Part shown: piece by piece, positions 8,275-18,500 of the stretch
Position numbering within the stretch: the stretch's first letter is position 1
Layout of the letters: each line of letters opens with the position of its first letter
Notes under the pieces: model-generated
What the model saw: the letters and a program-made list of their open reading frames with translations, nothing else
What the model was told of the DNA's origin: nothing
The model's database searches: none
Translations under genes and position numbers: made by a program
Origin: SKVR01 sp964453995
Lineage (GTDB): Bacteria; Bacteroidota; Bacteroidia; Bacteroidales; UBA7960
Length of the DNA: 64,000 nucleotides
Assembly: GCA_964453995.1 (NCBI GenBank)
Contig: CAYVQC010000018.1
Span: 1 to 64,000, forward strand
Reading direction: 5' to 3'

Positions 8275-9759
8275 CTATATTGGAGCAATCAGGTGAAGAT
8301 AAACCCCTGTATCACCCTGGCGGGTAATAGAAAATTCTGTTCGGAAAACTTTGTCGTAATAAGTCACCAGGTCGAGCCCCACTCCTGCTCCGGCAAGCAG
8401 CTTGTTGGAATAGGGATTATCCATAAAGAATATGGTATCGTGAACATATCCAAAATCTGTAAAGAAATTAACATACAAGGCATAATGGATAAGGGAGAAT
8501 TTTTCATTGGCTATGAAGCCGATCCTGCTTACACGTTGTGGTACCAGGGCATATTTGAAATTGCTTTTTACCACTGCAAAATGCTGTCCATCAATAACGA
8601 AGTTCTCATACCCTCTCACCAGGTCACCTTTAAATCCTAAGCCCTGCTGTAAATAATACGGTTTAAAATCGCCGAAGGTAACTTTTGCATTCATCCCTGC
8701 TGCATAAAACCATCTTGGGCTTAGGGTCCAGAATTTTCGTAATGAGGTTTGCGCGGTGGTCATATCCATTTTTTCTTTAGGAAGCAAACCAAGCCCTTTG
8801 CGTTTGAGGCGAATGTCAAAATAATGCCCGTTGAGAGGATAAGCCCTGATATCGCGGTGATCATGCTTAAATTCATACCCCAGAGAAAGAAAAGGTGCCC
8901 GGGTTTCTGAACCAGGAGAGAACAATGGATTGAGGACCAGGAGTGAATCGGCAAATCGGTAATCATTGTATTCTGCTATAAAATGGTGGGTGTCATGAAT
9001 GCCTCGGCGGTATATCATCCTGGTATTTACATAAAAATGTCGAAGAGCAAAAGAACCCTTTTCCGAATAGAAAACCTGCATGTTATCTCTTGTCATGTAT
9101 TCTATCTCATTACGCTGATTCAAACCTATGTTGAAGGATAACCCGATTTTTTGCTGGTTATTGATATAAGGGATATAATAGCCCAGACTGTAGTTTTGTC
9201 TGTACCCGGCCCGGGCAAGGATGCTGATTCTTTCCATCCTGCCCCTGAAATTTTCTTTTACAACGTACACTCCATAATTGGTGCGCTCAAAGGAAGGGTT
9301 CATGATCCAATCGTTAAGGTTGCGCTCGGCAACTTCAAAAATAGGAAAGGGCCAGATATACCAACGCTCTACAAAAGTAAACCTTACGCTTGCGGCGGGC
9401 AGCAGATCATGAAAGATAAGTGAAACATTGACAAAGTTAAACAAGGAGGTATTGAGAAGATTTTCGCGGCTCTGCTCCAACACGTTTGATATTTCAGTTC
9501 GCCTCAAAGTATCGCCAGGAGCAAATACCAGTTCACGCTGAAGGATGTGTTGACGTGTAGACAGGTTACCTTCAAACTGGATATCACTGATAACAATAAA
9601 ATCGGATGACTTAACAGCTTCCGGGAGATTTTCGCAGTGTCCTTCGGGCAAATACCGGCTGTAGGGCCAAAGCGATGCCAGCTGCTCTTGTGCAGTGAGG
9701 GTAGCTATACAACCCCAGAACAGAATGAACAAGGCCGCCGGGTAAATGCGTTTCATCAA
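8275..9759 (-). CDS. Omp85-superfamily outer-membrane barrel with one POTRA-like domain
   Basis: A 494-residue protein with an N-terminal signal peptide (MMKRIYPAALFILFWGCI..TAQ). One POTRA-like region (about residues 55-125: FIVISDIQFEGNLSTRQHIL, ELVFAPGDTL) is followed by a long run of amphipathic beta strands ending in a short C-terminal strand, as in BamA/TamA-type surface antigens. A single POTRA is fewer than the five of BamA, so this is not the main assembly factor. It starts 12 bases after the CBS-domain gene, implying one operon. Role in outer-membrane protein or lipid export is inferred only. Confidence 0.75.
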   Translation of the reverse strand: MMKRIYPAALFILFWGCIATLTAQEQLASLWPYSRYLPEGHCENLPEAVKSSDFIVISDIQFEGNLSTRQHILQRELVFAPGDTLRRTEISNVLEQSRENLLNTSLFNFVNVSLIFHDLLPAASVRFTFVERWYIWPFPIFEVAERNLNDWIMNPSFERTNYGVYVVKENFRGRMERISILARAGYRQNYSLGYYIPYINNQQKIGLSFNIGLNQRNEIEYMTRDNMQVFYSEKGSFALRHFYVNTRMIYRRGIHDTHHFIAEYNDYRFADSLLVLNPLFSPGSETRAPFLSLGYEFKHDHRDIRAYPLNGHYFDIRLKRKGLGLLPKEKMDMTTAQTSLRKFWTLSPRWFYAAGMNAKVTFGDFKPYYLQQGLGFKGDLVRGYENFVIDGQHFAVVKSNFKYALVPQRVSRIGFIANEKFSLIHYALYVNFFTDFGYVHDTIFFMDNPYSNKLLAGAGVGLDLVTYYDKVFRTEFSITRQGDTGVYLHLIAPI

Positions 9760-9771
9760 AAAGACTTTTAG

Positions 9772-10437
9772 TCAAATATTCAGATAGTTCATCAACGCCC
9801 CGAATCTTTCCCTTAGCAGATCATCGTAATCGTTTTCATCAGAATAAGAGGCAATGATATTGTATTGGAAGCGATTAAATGTTTGTATAACCACCGAAAC
9901 ATCTAGTTTATTAAGCTTCAGGGTAACTTCAATCTTGGTATTTTCGCCAAAGGTACGGGTGCAGCAACTTAATATCTTGGCATCATTGGATTCTACCAGG
10001 CGGGCAATTTCGTGCAGTGAATAATCCTGCAGGTTCATATGCAGCACAATTATACCTCCGGGCTGATCAAATGAACCTGTTTTCGATATTTCCTCCACCA
10101 GCCGGGATTGTGTAATACAACCCAAATAGTTTTCCTGCTCATCCAATACCGGTATGAGGGATAATTTCATGGATCCAACGGCACGGATAACATCAAAAAG
10201 ATGCTGTTCTTCCTTTACATAAGGGCGAGATAATGAGAGCCGGTAGTTACCCAGTTGCTCTTCAAAGTTGTTCATATCATAAACATCTTTTTCGGAAACC
10301 AGCCCCAGGAAAGCTTCATTATTGACTATTGGCAAATGGGATACGCGCATCTCTTCCATCCAGCTTAACGCTGTGGTACCGGTATCGGATGTGCGCAACG
10401 GAAGAATAATGTCGCTCAGAAGTTCACTTGCCATCAT
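9772..10437 (-). CDS. CBS-pair domain protein
   Basis: A 221-residue cytoplasmic protein. Two CBS motifs are visible in the first half (SWMEEMRVSHLPIVNNEAF.G and IRAVGSMKLSLIPVLDEQENYLG), the usual adenine-nucleotide-binding pair. The C-terminal part (IIVLHMNLQDYSLHEIARLVES) looks like an ACT-type regulatory fold. It is the first gene of a two-gene unit with the Omp85-like barrel and is divergent from pdxJ. Function is a nucleotide or ligand sensor by family; partner unknown. Confidence 0.85.
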   Translation of the reverse strand: MMASELLSDIILPLRTSDTGTTALSWMEEMRVSHLPIVNNEAFLGLVSEKDVYDMNNFEEQLGNYRLSLSRPYVKEEQHLFDVIRAVGSMKLSLIPVLDEQENYLGCITQSRLVEEISKTGSFDQPGGIIVLHMNLQDYSLHEIARLVESNDAKILSCCTRTFGENTKIEVTLKLNKLDVSVVIQTFNRFQYNIIASYSDENDYDDLLRERFGALMNYLNI

Positions 10438-10590
10438 AGTAATTGAATTAGTCCTTAAAAGTAATCATTTGGTTGAAATTAACACAGGAAAAAACAAGTT
10501 TTTTCAGCATTTTGCCTTTGTCATAGTCTAACAATCATTTTTGCAAAAAATTGTGCACTATTGTCTTAAGTTACTCTGGTGAAACTTTTA

Positions 10591-10598
10591 TAGCTTTG
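10591..10598 (+). promoter_or_regulatory. minus-7 promoter box for pdxJ
   Basis: TAGCTTTG matches TAnnTTTG exactly, 13 bases before the pdxJ ATG at 10612, so the leader would be very short. Confidence 0.55.
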
Positions 10599-10611
10599 CA
10601 CAAAAAAGATT

Positions 10612-11328
10612 ATGATACGACTCAGTGTAAATATAAATAAAATCGCAACGATACGCAACGCACGCGGTGGAAATATTCCTGACGTTGTAAAAGCGGCCAT
10701 TGACTGCGAAAGATTTGGAGCACAAGGCATTACCGTCCATCCACGGCCTGACGAACGACATATAAGACGCAAAGACGTTTATGATATCAGGCCTTTGATC
10801 ACCACAGAGTTCAATATTGAGGGTTATCCCAACCGCAAATTTCTCGACATGGTAGTGGACGTAAAACCCCACCAGGTTACCCTGGTTCCTGATCCTCCCA
10901 ATGCCCTTACTTCCAATGCCGGGTGGGATACTATAAAACACCTCGACCTGCTCAAAGATGTAATTGCAGAACTGAAATCTGCCGGTATACGCACTTCCAT
11001 TTTTATTGGAACAGAAAAGGAACTGATATACAAAGCTGCCGAAACCGGTACCGATCGGGTGGAGTTGTATACCGAACCCTATGCCAGCGATTTTCCGCAT
11101 GGCAGGGAAAAGGCAATAGAGCCTTTTGTAAAGGCTGCAGAAGCAGCTTTGGAGGTGGGGCTGGGCCTTAATGCCGGGCATGATCTGAGCCTGGAAAACC
11201 TGAAATATTTTGCAGAGAAAATTCCTGGATTGCTGGAAGTTTCCATAGGGCATGCCCTGGTATCAGATGCACTCTACTTTGGGCTTGAGAATACCATCCA
11301 ATTGTACCTGAGACAACTGAAAGTGTAA
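10612..11328 (+). CDS. pdxJ: pyridoxine 5'-phosphate synthase
   Basis: Condenses 1-deoxy-D-xylulose 5-phosphate with 3-amino-2-oxopropyl phosphate to form pyridoxine 5'-phosphate (the DXP-dependent vitamin B6 route). The 238-residue TIM barrel has the expected opening LSVNINKIATIRNARGG, the GITVHPRPDERHIR motif with catalytic His, VTLVPD, RVELYTEPYA, GLNAGHDLS and the closing EVSIGHALVSDALYFGL. Length and start are normal. An alpha/beta hydrolase follows after 47 bases in the same direction. Confidence 0.97.
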   Translation: MIRLSVNINKIATIRNARGGNIPDVVKAAIDCERFGAQGITVHPRPDERHIRRKDVYDIRPLITTEFNIEGYPNRKFLDMVVDVKPHQVTLVPDPPNALTSNAGWDTIKHLDLLKDVIAELKSAGIRTSIFIGTEKELIYKAAETGTDRVELYTEPYASDFPHGREKAIEPFVKAAEAALEVGLGLNAGHDLSLENLKYFAEKIPGLLEVSIGHALVSDALYFGLENTIQLYLRQLKV

Positions 11329-11375
11329 AATCTCAACCCAAAAGAACCTTACTCTCTTTTTATTATCCTGACAAT

Positions 11376-12140
11376 ATGGAGTTGTACCATCAGCATTACG
11401 GAGAAGGCAGTCCTATGATCATTTTGCATGGTTTGTTTGGCATGTCAGACAATTGGGTAAGCCTTGCAAAGAGATTTGCCGCTCATTATTCGGTTCATGT
11501 TATCGACCAGCGAAACCATGGCCGGTCAGGCTGGCACGAGGTGTTCAATTATGAAGCCATGGCTGATGACATTGAAGAGTTTATGGACGACCACCAGATA
11601 GAATCAGCCATTTTGCTTGGCCACAGCATGGGTGGAAAAACCGCCATGCAGTTTTCCCTCGATCATCCTGAGAAGATCAATAAACTGATCGTTGCCGACA
11701 TCAGTGCTGACGAATACAATCATAAACACGACGCCTTTATTGATGCTATGCTCTCCATTGATCTGAAAGGAAAAAACAGCCGAAACGAAGTTAGCCGGGA
11801 ACTGAAAGAAAAGATTGGAGATGACAGGATACGCCAGTTCTTAATGAAGAATCTTCACTGGAAAGATCGTTCAACGCTGGGCTGGAAAGCCAATCTTGAA
11901 GTGATCAACAAAAACCTCAGCCATATTTTCCGCGCCATCGATTCTTCACATCCCTACCCAAAGCCAACCCTCTTCATCAGGGGGGGCGAAAGCCTCTACA
12001 TAAGGCAAAACCACATTCCACGTATCAAAAAACTCTTTCCGCAGGCACGAATAGAAACCATTGAAGGAGCATCGCATTGGCTGCATGCCGAAAAACCCGA
12101 TGAATTTTACGACCTGGTAATGGATTTTCTGCAGCAATAA
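11376..12140 (+). CDS. alpha/beta hydrolase, YbfF-like
   Basis: A 254-residue cytoplasmic serine hydrolase with no signal peptide. It has the oxyanion segment ILHGLFGMSDNW, the nucleophile elbow LGHSMGGKT (Ser84) and a C-terminal His in EGASHWLHAEKP. Overall pattern and length match the YbfF/ABHD11 esterase group (acyl-CoA or ester hydrolysis). It lies 47 bases behind pdxJ and may be cotranscribed with it. Substrate unknown. Confidence 0.87.
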   Translation: MELYHQHYGEGSPMIILHGLFGMSDNWVSLAKRFAAHYSVHVIDQRNHGRSGWHEVFNYEAMADDIEEFMDDHQIESAILLGHSMGGKTAMQFSLDHPEKINKLIVADISADEYNHKHDAFIDAMLSIDLKGKNSRNEVSRELKEKIGDDRIRQFLMKNLHWKDRSTLGWKANLEVINKNLSHIFRAIDSSHPYPKPTLFIRGGESLYIRQNHIPRIKKLFPQARIETIEGASHWLHAEKPDEFYDLVMDFLQQ

Positions 12141-12141
12141 C

Positions 12142-12261
12142 CTATGCTTCTGTAAGGGTAAATGCCACAGATATTGGTGCTAGAACCACCTGATACATAT
12201 TCCATCCCATATAACTTATGCCAAAGGCGGTTAACCCGTAAACGGCAGCGAGGCTAAACAC
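12142..12261 (-). pseudogene. possible remnant or small membrane peptide (weak)
   Basis: In the 223-base gap before the S9 peptidase, the minus strand carries an open frame of 39 codons from a GTG to TAG whose product is strongly hydrophobic (FSLAAVYGLTAFGISYM.. ending FTLTEA). It resembles the last transmembrane helix of a larger protein. A run of nine T (minus strand) precedes it and shifts it out of frame with an upstream ATG. It may be decayed coding sequence or chance; no homolog is recognised. Confidence 0.2.
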
Positions 12262-12363
12262 TTGTCTTAAAAAAAAACAAAAACAAACTCCATGTTTGCA
12301 AAAAACACCGTATTGGATTTTCTTTGTTGTATACGAATCAGTTATTACTTAAATCCATACAAC

Positions 12364-14403
12364 ATGAACACGATGAAACATTTTGCAGTTGCTGTGCTTA
12401 CAGCGATTTGCTCTGTTGCTGCTGCACAGCAGGGAAATGAACTGTTCACTGCCGAAAAAATGTGGGAAATGGAGCGTGTAGGCTCTTTTGATGTGTCGCC
12501 CGACGGGATGAGTGCCGTTTTCCCGGTTACCAGTTACAACATCGAAACCAATGCATCCACCACCAACCTTTATCTTCTTGACATTGAAGAAGGAACTACC
12601 CGCCAGATCACCTATTGGGGCAAAGAAAGCTCACCGGTTTGGAGCCCCGATGGGAATAAGATCGCTTTTGTTTCCAGGAGGCACAATGGACCGGGCCAGA
12701 TTTATATCCTTGACATGCGGGGCGGTGAGGCAAAACAAGTCACCGATTTACCTGTGGGAGTTTTTTCCATAAAATGGTTCCCTGATGGCAATCAAATTGC
12801 TTTTGGAGCCAACATTCTGCCGGAATATGAAGGAGATTTTGACAAACTCAAAAATCTGCTGGAACAAAAGAAGGAGAGCAAAGTCACAGCCAAAGTTACA
12901 GAAAACACTATGTTCCGTTTCTGGGATCGCTGGCTTACAGGCGGAGAGCACCCAAGGCTATTTAAAGTGAATGCCAGCACGAAAGAGGTCACCGATCTGA
13001 TGCCCAACACAAACAATTACTTCAATATGATGGGGGGTGTATCTTACGACATTTCCCCGGATGGAAATCAGATCGCTGTAAGCATGAACAGTACCGAACC
13101 TCCCTTCGACAACCTTAACTATGACATTTACCTCCTCCCTACCGATGGAAGCGGTACCCTGACAAACATTACCTCTCAAAACAAAGCCAACGATCTCTCG
13201 CCTCTATATAGTCCTGATGGCGGGCAAATTCTTTACGGGCAACAGAATATCTATCATTTTTATGCTGACAATGTCCAGATGGTAACCTACAACTTGGCTG
13301 ATGATACCCGTGAAAATATAACGGAAGATATAGATCTTTCCTGCTCCAGCTGGATTTTCTCCAATGATGGGAAAACCATTTTTTTCCATGCCGAACACAA
13401 AGCACAAAATGCAATTTTCAGCATTCCGGCCGATGGTGGCGATCACACACTGGTTTTTGAAGAAGGAACCAATGGAAACGTCTCCATTGCCGGGGAACAA
13501 GGCAGAAACCTGCTTTTCACGCATCACAATCTCAATATGCCCACCGAAATTTTCCTGACAGATCACAGCGGCGATAATCTGACTCAGCTTACAAGCTTTA
13601 ACAAGGAACGAATGGAAAAATTTAATCTTGGCAAAGTAGAAAACGTAACCTACAAAGGTGCCAATGATGCTGATGTTCAGATGTACATTGTTTATCCGCC
13701 TGATTTTGATCCCACAAAGAAATACCCACTGGTATTGATGATTCATGGTGGCCCGCACGGTGTTTTTGGTAACAACTGGCATTACCGCTGGAATGCGCAT
13801 CTTTTCGCTGTACCGGGATATGTGGTGGCATTGCCCAATTTCCACGGAAGCACCAGCTTTGGACAGGATTTTGCCATTTCTATTCATGGAGAACATGCCA
13901 ACCAGCCCTTCGAGGATATCATGAAAGCTACTGATTATATGATCGAAAAAGACTATATAGATGAAAGCAGAATGGCCGCTACCGGTGGAAGCTACGGCGG
14001 TTATATGGTAAGCTGGATTGCAGGAAATACCGACCGGTTTGCCGCCCTGGTCAATCATGCCGGTGTATATGATCTTCACCTGCAGTTTGCCTCAGATTAT
14101 GCAGGCAACAGAGGCTACCAATATGGTGGTACCCCCTGGGAAAACTTTGATGTGCTCAACTCACAAAACCCCTCACAGTTTGCCCATAATTTCAAAACCC
14201 CCATGCTGGTAATTCATGGAGAACTGGACTACAGGGTTCCCGTAGCACATGGGTTCCTGGTTTACGGCATCTATAAATCAATGGGCCTTGAAGCAAGGCT
14301 GGTATACTACCCCGATGAAAACCACTGGATACTTACTGCTCAAAACTCAATTTTCTGGTACGAGGAGCTACATAACTGGCTGGAAAGATACCTGAAAGAA
14401 TAA
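12364..14403 (+). CDS. S9 family prolyl oligopeptidase-type serine peptidase
   Basis: A secreted, probably periplasmic aminopeptidase or acylaminoacyl-peptidase/dipeptidyl-peptidase relative of 679 residues. The start at 12364 is chosen because MNTMKHFAVAVLTAICSVAAAQQ is a clear signal peptide; a longer frame back to 12292 adds 24 residues that do not fit. The N-terminal half is a WD40-like (TolB-type) propeller with repeats such as PVWSPDGNKIAFVS. The C-terminal hydrolase domain has GGSYGGYM (Ser543), GELDYRVPV (Asp622) and DENHW (His654). It provides peptides for growth. A REP-like hairpin ends the gene against convergent tonB-like DNA. Confidence 0.93.
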   Translation: MNTMKHFAVAVLTAICSVAAAQQGNELFTAEKMWEMERVGSFDVSPDGMSAVFPVTSYNIETNASTTNLYLLDIEEGTTRQITYWGKESSPVWSPDGNKIAFVSRRHNGPGQIYILDMRGGEAKQVTDLPVGVFSIKWFPDGNQIAFGANILPEYEGDFDKLKNLLEQKKESKVTAKVTENTMFRFWDRWLTGGEHPRLFKVNASTKEVTDLMPNTNNYFNMMGGVSYDISPDGNQIAVSMNSTEPPFDNLNYDIYLLPTDGSGTLTNITSQNKANDLSPLYSPDGGQILYGQQNIYHFYADNVQMVTYNLADDTRENITEDIDLSCSSWIFSNDGKTIFFHAEHKAQNAIFSIPADGGDHTLVFEEGTNGNVSIAGEQGRNLLFTHHNLNMPTEIFLTDHSGDNLTQLTSFNKERMEKFNLGKVENVTYKGANDADVQMYIVYPPDFDPTKKYPLVLMIHGGPHGVFGNNWHYRWNAHLFAVPGYVVALPNFHGSTSFGQDFAISIHGEHANQPFEDIMKATDYMIEKDYIDESRMAATGGSYGGYMVSWIAGNTDRFAALVNHAGVYDLHLQFASDYAGNRGYQYGGTPWENFDVLNSQNPSQFAHNFKTPMLVIHGELDYRVPVAHGFLVYGIYKSMGLEARLVYYPDENHWILTAQNSIFWYEELHNWLERYLKE

Positions 14404-14436
14404 ACCATGGGGAGGGGTCAACACCCTTCTAAAAAA

Positions 14437-14490
14437 ACTGAGCCTGTCGATTCAACTGGCAGCAACAGCTGGAGTTTCGACAGGCTCAGT
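14437..14490. repeat. REP-like palindrome acting as bidirectional terminator
   Basis: Perfect 14-bp arms ACTGAGCCTGTCGA (14437-14450) and TCGACAGGCTCAGT (14477-14490), with a 26-base loop, lie between the convergent S9 peptidase and TonB-like genes. An A-run precedes and CTCTTTT follows, fitting terminator function on both strands. Its arm sequence recurs at 38195. Confidence 0.7.
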
Positions 14491-14524
14491 CTCTTTTCAG
14501 AAGGAAGGATAAAGTGCAGAGTTC

Positions 14525-15199
14525 TTATCTTTTCAGTTTGAATCTAACAGGCAAAGTATATCTTACCCTCACCGGCTGGGTTCCCATTCGACCAGGATTC
14601 CACCCGGGCATACTTTCCACGGCCCTTATTGCCTCCTCATCGCAACCGGCACCTATTCCTCTGATTACATGAACATTGCTTACACTACCATCCCTTTCTA
14701 TCACGAAACCTACAAAAACAACCCCCTCAATATTCAGGTTTACAGCCATTGACGGATAATTGATGGCCTGTGCCAGGTATTTGTACAATGCCTGGTCTCC
14801 TCCCGGAAATTCCGGCATGTATTCCGGCCTGTCAATAATAATGTCTTCATCTACCTCTTTTTCTGGTTCCGGGAAAACAGGAGTATAGTCGGGAATCCTT
14901 GTTTCTGGTAATCCTTCCACATCCAGGGGTACAAATTCTTCTACAATTTCCTCCTTTGTGGTGACCAGATCCTTTCGAACCGATGGCTTGGGCGGATCGG
15001 GGGGTTTGGGAATGGTAATGGGTACCATGGTTAATTCAGGAACCTCCATTTGAGTTCCGGTGAAATCATGAGAAATTCTATCGGGAACTCGATACTGGAA
15101 GGCCAGAAGAACTCCAATCATGGCAATGATAATACCTGTTTTAAGAAAAATACCTTTCCGGCCGTCGAGCTTTTGCTGGGATGTTCTTTGTGTGTTCAT
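14525..15199 (-). CDS. TonB-family energy transducer
   Basis: A 224-residue protein with one N-terminal membrane helix (about residues 17-35, KTGIIIAMIGVLLAFQY). A periplasmic linker rich in Pro, Glu and Lys follows (about residues 55-130), then a C-terminal TonB domain with YPSMAVNLNIEGVVFVGFVI and the IRAVESMPGWNPGRM..PVRVRYTLPVRF ending. It transmits proton-motive-force energy to TonB-dependent receptors such as the SusC at 25336, though that pairing is inference. The TonB fold of this 'energy transducer' type is common in Bacteroidota. Confidence 0.9.
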   Translation of the reverse strand: MNTQRTSQQKLDGRKGIFLKTGIIIAMIGVLLAFQYRVPDRISHDFTGTQMEVPELTMVPITIPKPPDPPKPSVRKDLVTTKEEIVEEFVPLDVEGLPETRIPDYTPVFPEPEKEVDEDIIIDRPEYMPEFPGGDQALYKYLAQAINYPSMAVNLNIEGVVFVGFVIERDGSVSNVHVIRGIGAGCDEEAIRAVESMPGWNPGRMGTQPVRVRYTLPVRFKLKR

Positions 15200-15505
15200 A
15201 GCATTGTAATTTAAGTGAATAATGATATTCGGGAAAAAATGCCTGCAAACACTTTGCGCGCAAAGAGCAATGGATCAAAAACGTCGTTTAATATAATAAC
15301 GCAGTTGTTTTTTAAAATATTGTTAACAATGCAAAGTATCCTTAAAAAAAAATCCCACAAATTAAACCCCACCAGCAACGGACGGAATGATAAAAAATAA
15401 GTATTTTTAGGGCTGTTCCCTTAAAAAGCACGATTGTTTCCTTTGCAACTCCGATTGCAAACAAAAAATGCTTTTTTACCTCACAGAATATAAAAAGCAA
15501 TAGAA
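15200..15505. promoter_or_regulatory. divergent intergenic region with palindromes
   Basis: This AT-rich gap separates the TonB-like gene (minus) from the GH13 gene (plus). It holds a perfect 12-bp palindrome ATTGTTAACAAT (15319-15330). A second inverted repeat, TTTGCAA (15442-15448) with TTGCAAA (15455-15461), overlaps a degenerate minus-7 box (TTTCCTTTG) upstream of GH13. Both are candidate operators; no binding protein can be named. Confidence 0.4.
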
Positions 15506-18500
15506 ATGCCTAACATCAACAATACAAGCAAATTACTGTTGAACATAAAAAACAAACCAGCCCAAACAATCAACAAAAAAGATATGCAGCACTACGACAA
15601 TCATCAACAGCTTAATGAAGAATTTCCCATGTACGAATTTCATATGGAGCGATCACTGCGTCATAAGTACCAGATCGACGAAGCATTATTTTCAATGCGC
15701 GGAAGCATTATTTTCTCAAATTTTGCGGCGGTAAGAAAGTTTGTTTACCAGCTCAATGCCAAAAGGGACCCCCGCCTGCATGTATATCCCGGCGAAGTGA
15801 ATGCAACCGGACTGCTGGAGGAGATCTACCACTACATTCTGCGTCAGTACGAACTTGAGGTGAATCCCGCAGTTTTTCGCAAAGCCGAAGCCCATCTTTC
15901 AAAAGCCCTCGGAGAGGAAAAACTCAACCTGCTGCTGCAAGACATGATCGATAAATTTCCACCTACCGAAGTTTACCAGGGGAAAACCACCCTGGGAAAA
16001 TACCTTGAAGGAAATTCAGCAGGCCGATCAAACAGGCAAATATCCATTGAGGAAGGTATCATGTTGTTTTTTGCCAATTTCAATCCTGCCAATAAAAAAC
16101 TAAAAGAACTTTTTGATGACAAATACATGGACGATCCCGAGGGCTTCAGGCTAATGATCGATCTGCTGGAAGATTTCTTTGAAGAGCAACCACCCTACGG
16201 CCCAGACAACCAGGATATCTTCGACCTTTTCAAAACCCCTATACTTACAGCTCCCGACGACATCAGCAAGCAGCTGGATTATATCCTTGAAAAATGGCAA
16301 CGGTTCTTGCCCGAAAATATCCGCACCCAATTGCTGACGGGCCAGGATCTTTTGCGCGAAGATGTAAGATTTGAAACCACAGGGGGGGTAGGAATTCCTA
16401 CCATGGCACCTAGATATAAAGGCATGGGAGATGATGCAGGCATGTTTTCCCTTGGCAAATCAGGTTACAAATATGCAGAAGACCTGGAAAAGGATTATGA
16501 AGAGCATGAGGCTTTTACCCCTGATGTACACTGGATGCCCAGCGTAGTAATGATCGCAAAGAATACCTATGTATGGCTGGATCAGCTTTCAAAAAAATAC
16601 CAGCGCGAAATTCGTCGCCTGGACCAGATTCCCGATGAGGAACTCGATCAGATCAGGAAATGGAATTTTACAGGCCTTTGGCTCATTGGGATTTGGGAAA
16701 GAAGTGAGGCATCACGCCGCATCAAGCACATTATGGGAAATATTGATGCAGTCTCATCTGCCTACTCCCTTTACGACTACCAGATAGCCCATGATCTTGG
16801 TGGCGAGGAAGCCTATCAAAACCTTAACGAAAGAACCCGTGCACGCGGCATCAGGCTTGCCAGCGATATGGTACCCAACCATACGGGCATCTTTTCCAAA
16901 TGGGTGATCGAACACCCCGACTTTTTCATCCAGTCTTCCCAGCCTCCATTTCCCGGATACAGCTTTAGCGGCGAAAACCTGTCGCAACATCCTGATTACG
17001 AGATAAGACTGGAAGACGGCTATTACAGCAAAACCGACGCTGCCGTAGTTTTCCAGTGGGTGAACAAGACCAACGGGCAGGTACGCTACATTTACCATGG
17101 CAACGATGGCACCAATATGCCCTGGAACGACACGGCACAGCTTGACATGATCAAACATGAAGTGCGCCAGGCCGTGATCGATAAGATCTTCGAGGTAGCC
17201 CGCCGCTTTTCCATCATCCGTTTCGATGCGGCCATGACCCTTGCCAAAAAACATTTTTCAAGATTGTGGTATCCACGGCCCGGCTCTGGTGGCGATATCC
17301 CTTCCAGGGCCGACTATGCCATGTCGCAAAAGCAATTTGACGATCTGTTTCCGGTAGAATTCTGGCGCGAGGTGGTTGACCGGATGAATGCCGAAATGCC
17401 CGAAACTCTCCTGCTTGCAGAAGCCTTCTGGTTTATGGAGGGATATTTTGTGCGCACCCTGGGCATGCACAGGGTATACAACTCGGCGTTTATGCACATG
17501 CTGAAGAATGAGGAAAATGAAAAATACCGCGATCTTATCACCAATACTCTTGAATTTGAACCTGAGATCCTGAAACGGTATGTAAATTTCATGAGCAACC
17601 CCGATGAAGAAACGGCTATCAGGCAATTTGGCACAGACGATAAATACTTTGGAATTTGCGTGCTTATGAATACACTGCCTGGATTGCCTATGTTTGCCCA
17701 TGGCCAGATTGAAGGCTATACTGAAAAATACGGCATGGAGTACCAGAGGGCCTATTACAATGAAGAACCCCAGCAATGGCTGGTAGAAAAACATGAACGG
17801 CAGATCTTTCCCATTACCCGTAAAAGATACCTTTTCAGTGAAATAGATGATTTCAACATTTTCGACTACATTGACAGCTACGGCAATACAAATGAAAATG
17901 TTTTTGCCTTTACCAACCGCTTCAGGGAGGAAAGGGCATTGGTACTTTACAACAATAAATATGAGCAGGCGACGGGCAGAATTCATTTCAGTGCTCCCAA
18001 GCTGGTACGTACCTCATCAGGAAAAGAAGCCATAAGCATTGGGCTGGCGCAGGCCCTCGATATTAAAACCGATGACCAGATTTTTTACATCTTCCGGGAG
18101 CACTTTTCCGGATTGGAATACATCAGGAGAGGACGCGACATGCATCATGACGGCCTGCAATGGAATCTCAACGGCTTTGAATACCGGCTCTTTTGGGAGT
18201 TTCGCGAAGTATACGACCATACGGGAGAATACGAAAGGATTTATTGGAAAAATGGCGGTGGAGTGCCTTCCATAGAAAACGAATTGCAGGTGATGCGTTT
18301 GAAGCCTCTGCACGAAAGTTTTGAAGCCATATTTGCCGAAGACATCATCAACTTCCTGGTCAACAGGATAACACAGCAAAGAAGCGGCAGATCAGAAAAA
18401 CTGGGTTATACCCTCATGAAAGCCCGTTTTAAGGAATTTGCTGATCAGGTGGTTAAGCACTATGATTTAAAAAATACAGAAACAGAAGCAGCTTCGGAAA

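Noticed and set aside
8086..8640. Plus-strand frame overlapping the end of the Omp85-like gene
   Set aside because: Mostly antisense to the barrel C-terminus, and it begins inside the terminator hairpin.
13204..14079. Long minus-strand open frame (291 codons) opposite the S9 peptidase
   Set aside because: It lies entirely antisense to a gene with all catalytic motifs, its product has no domain pattern, and no promoter or start context supports it.
17258..17986. Minus-strand 242-codon frame inside the GH13 gene
   Set aside because: Antisense shadow of a conserved catalytic region; composition not protein-like.
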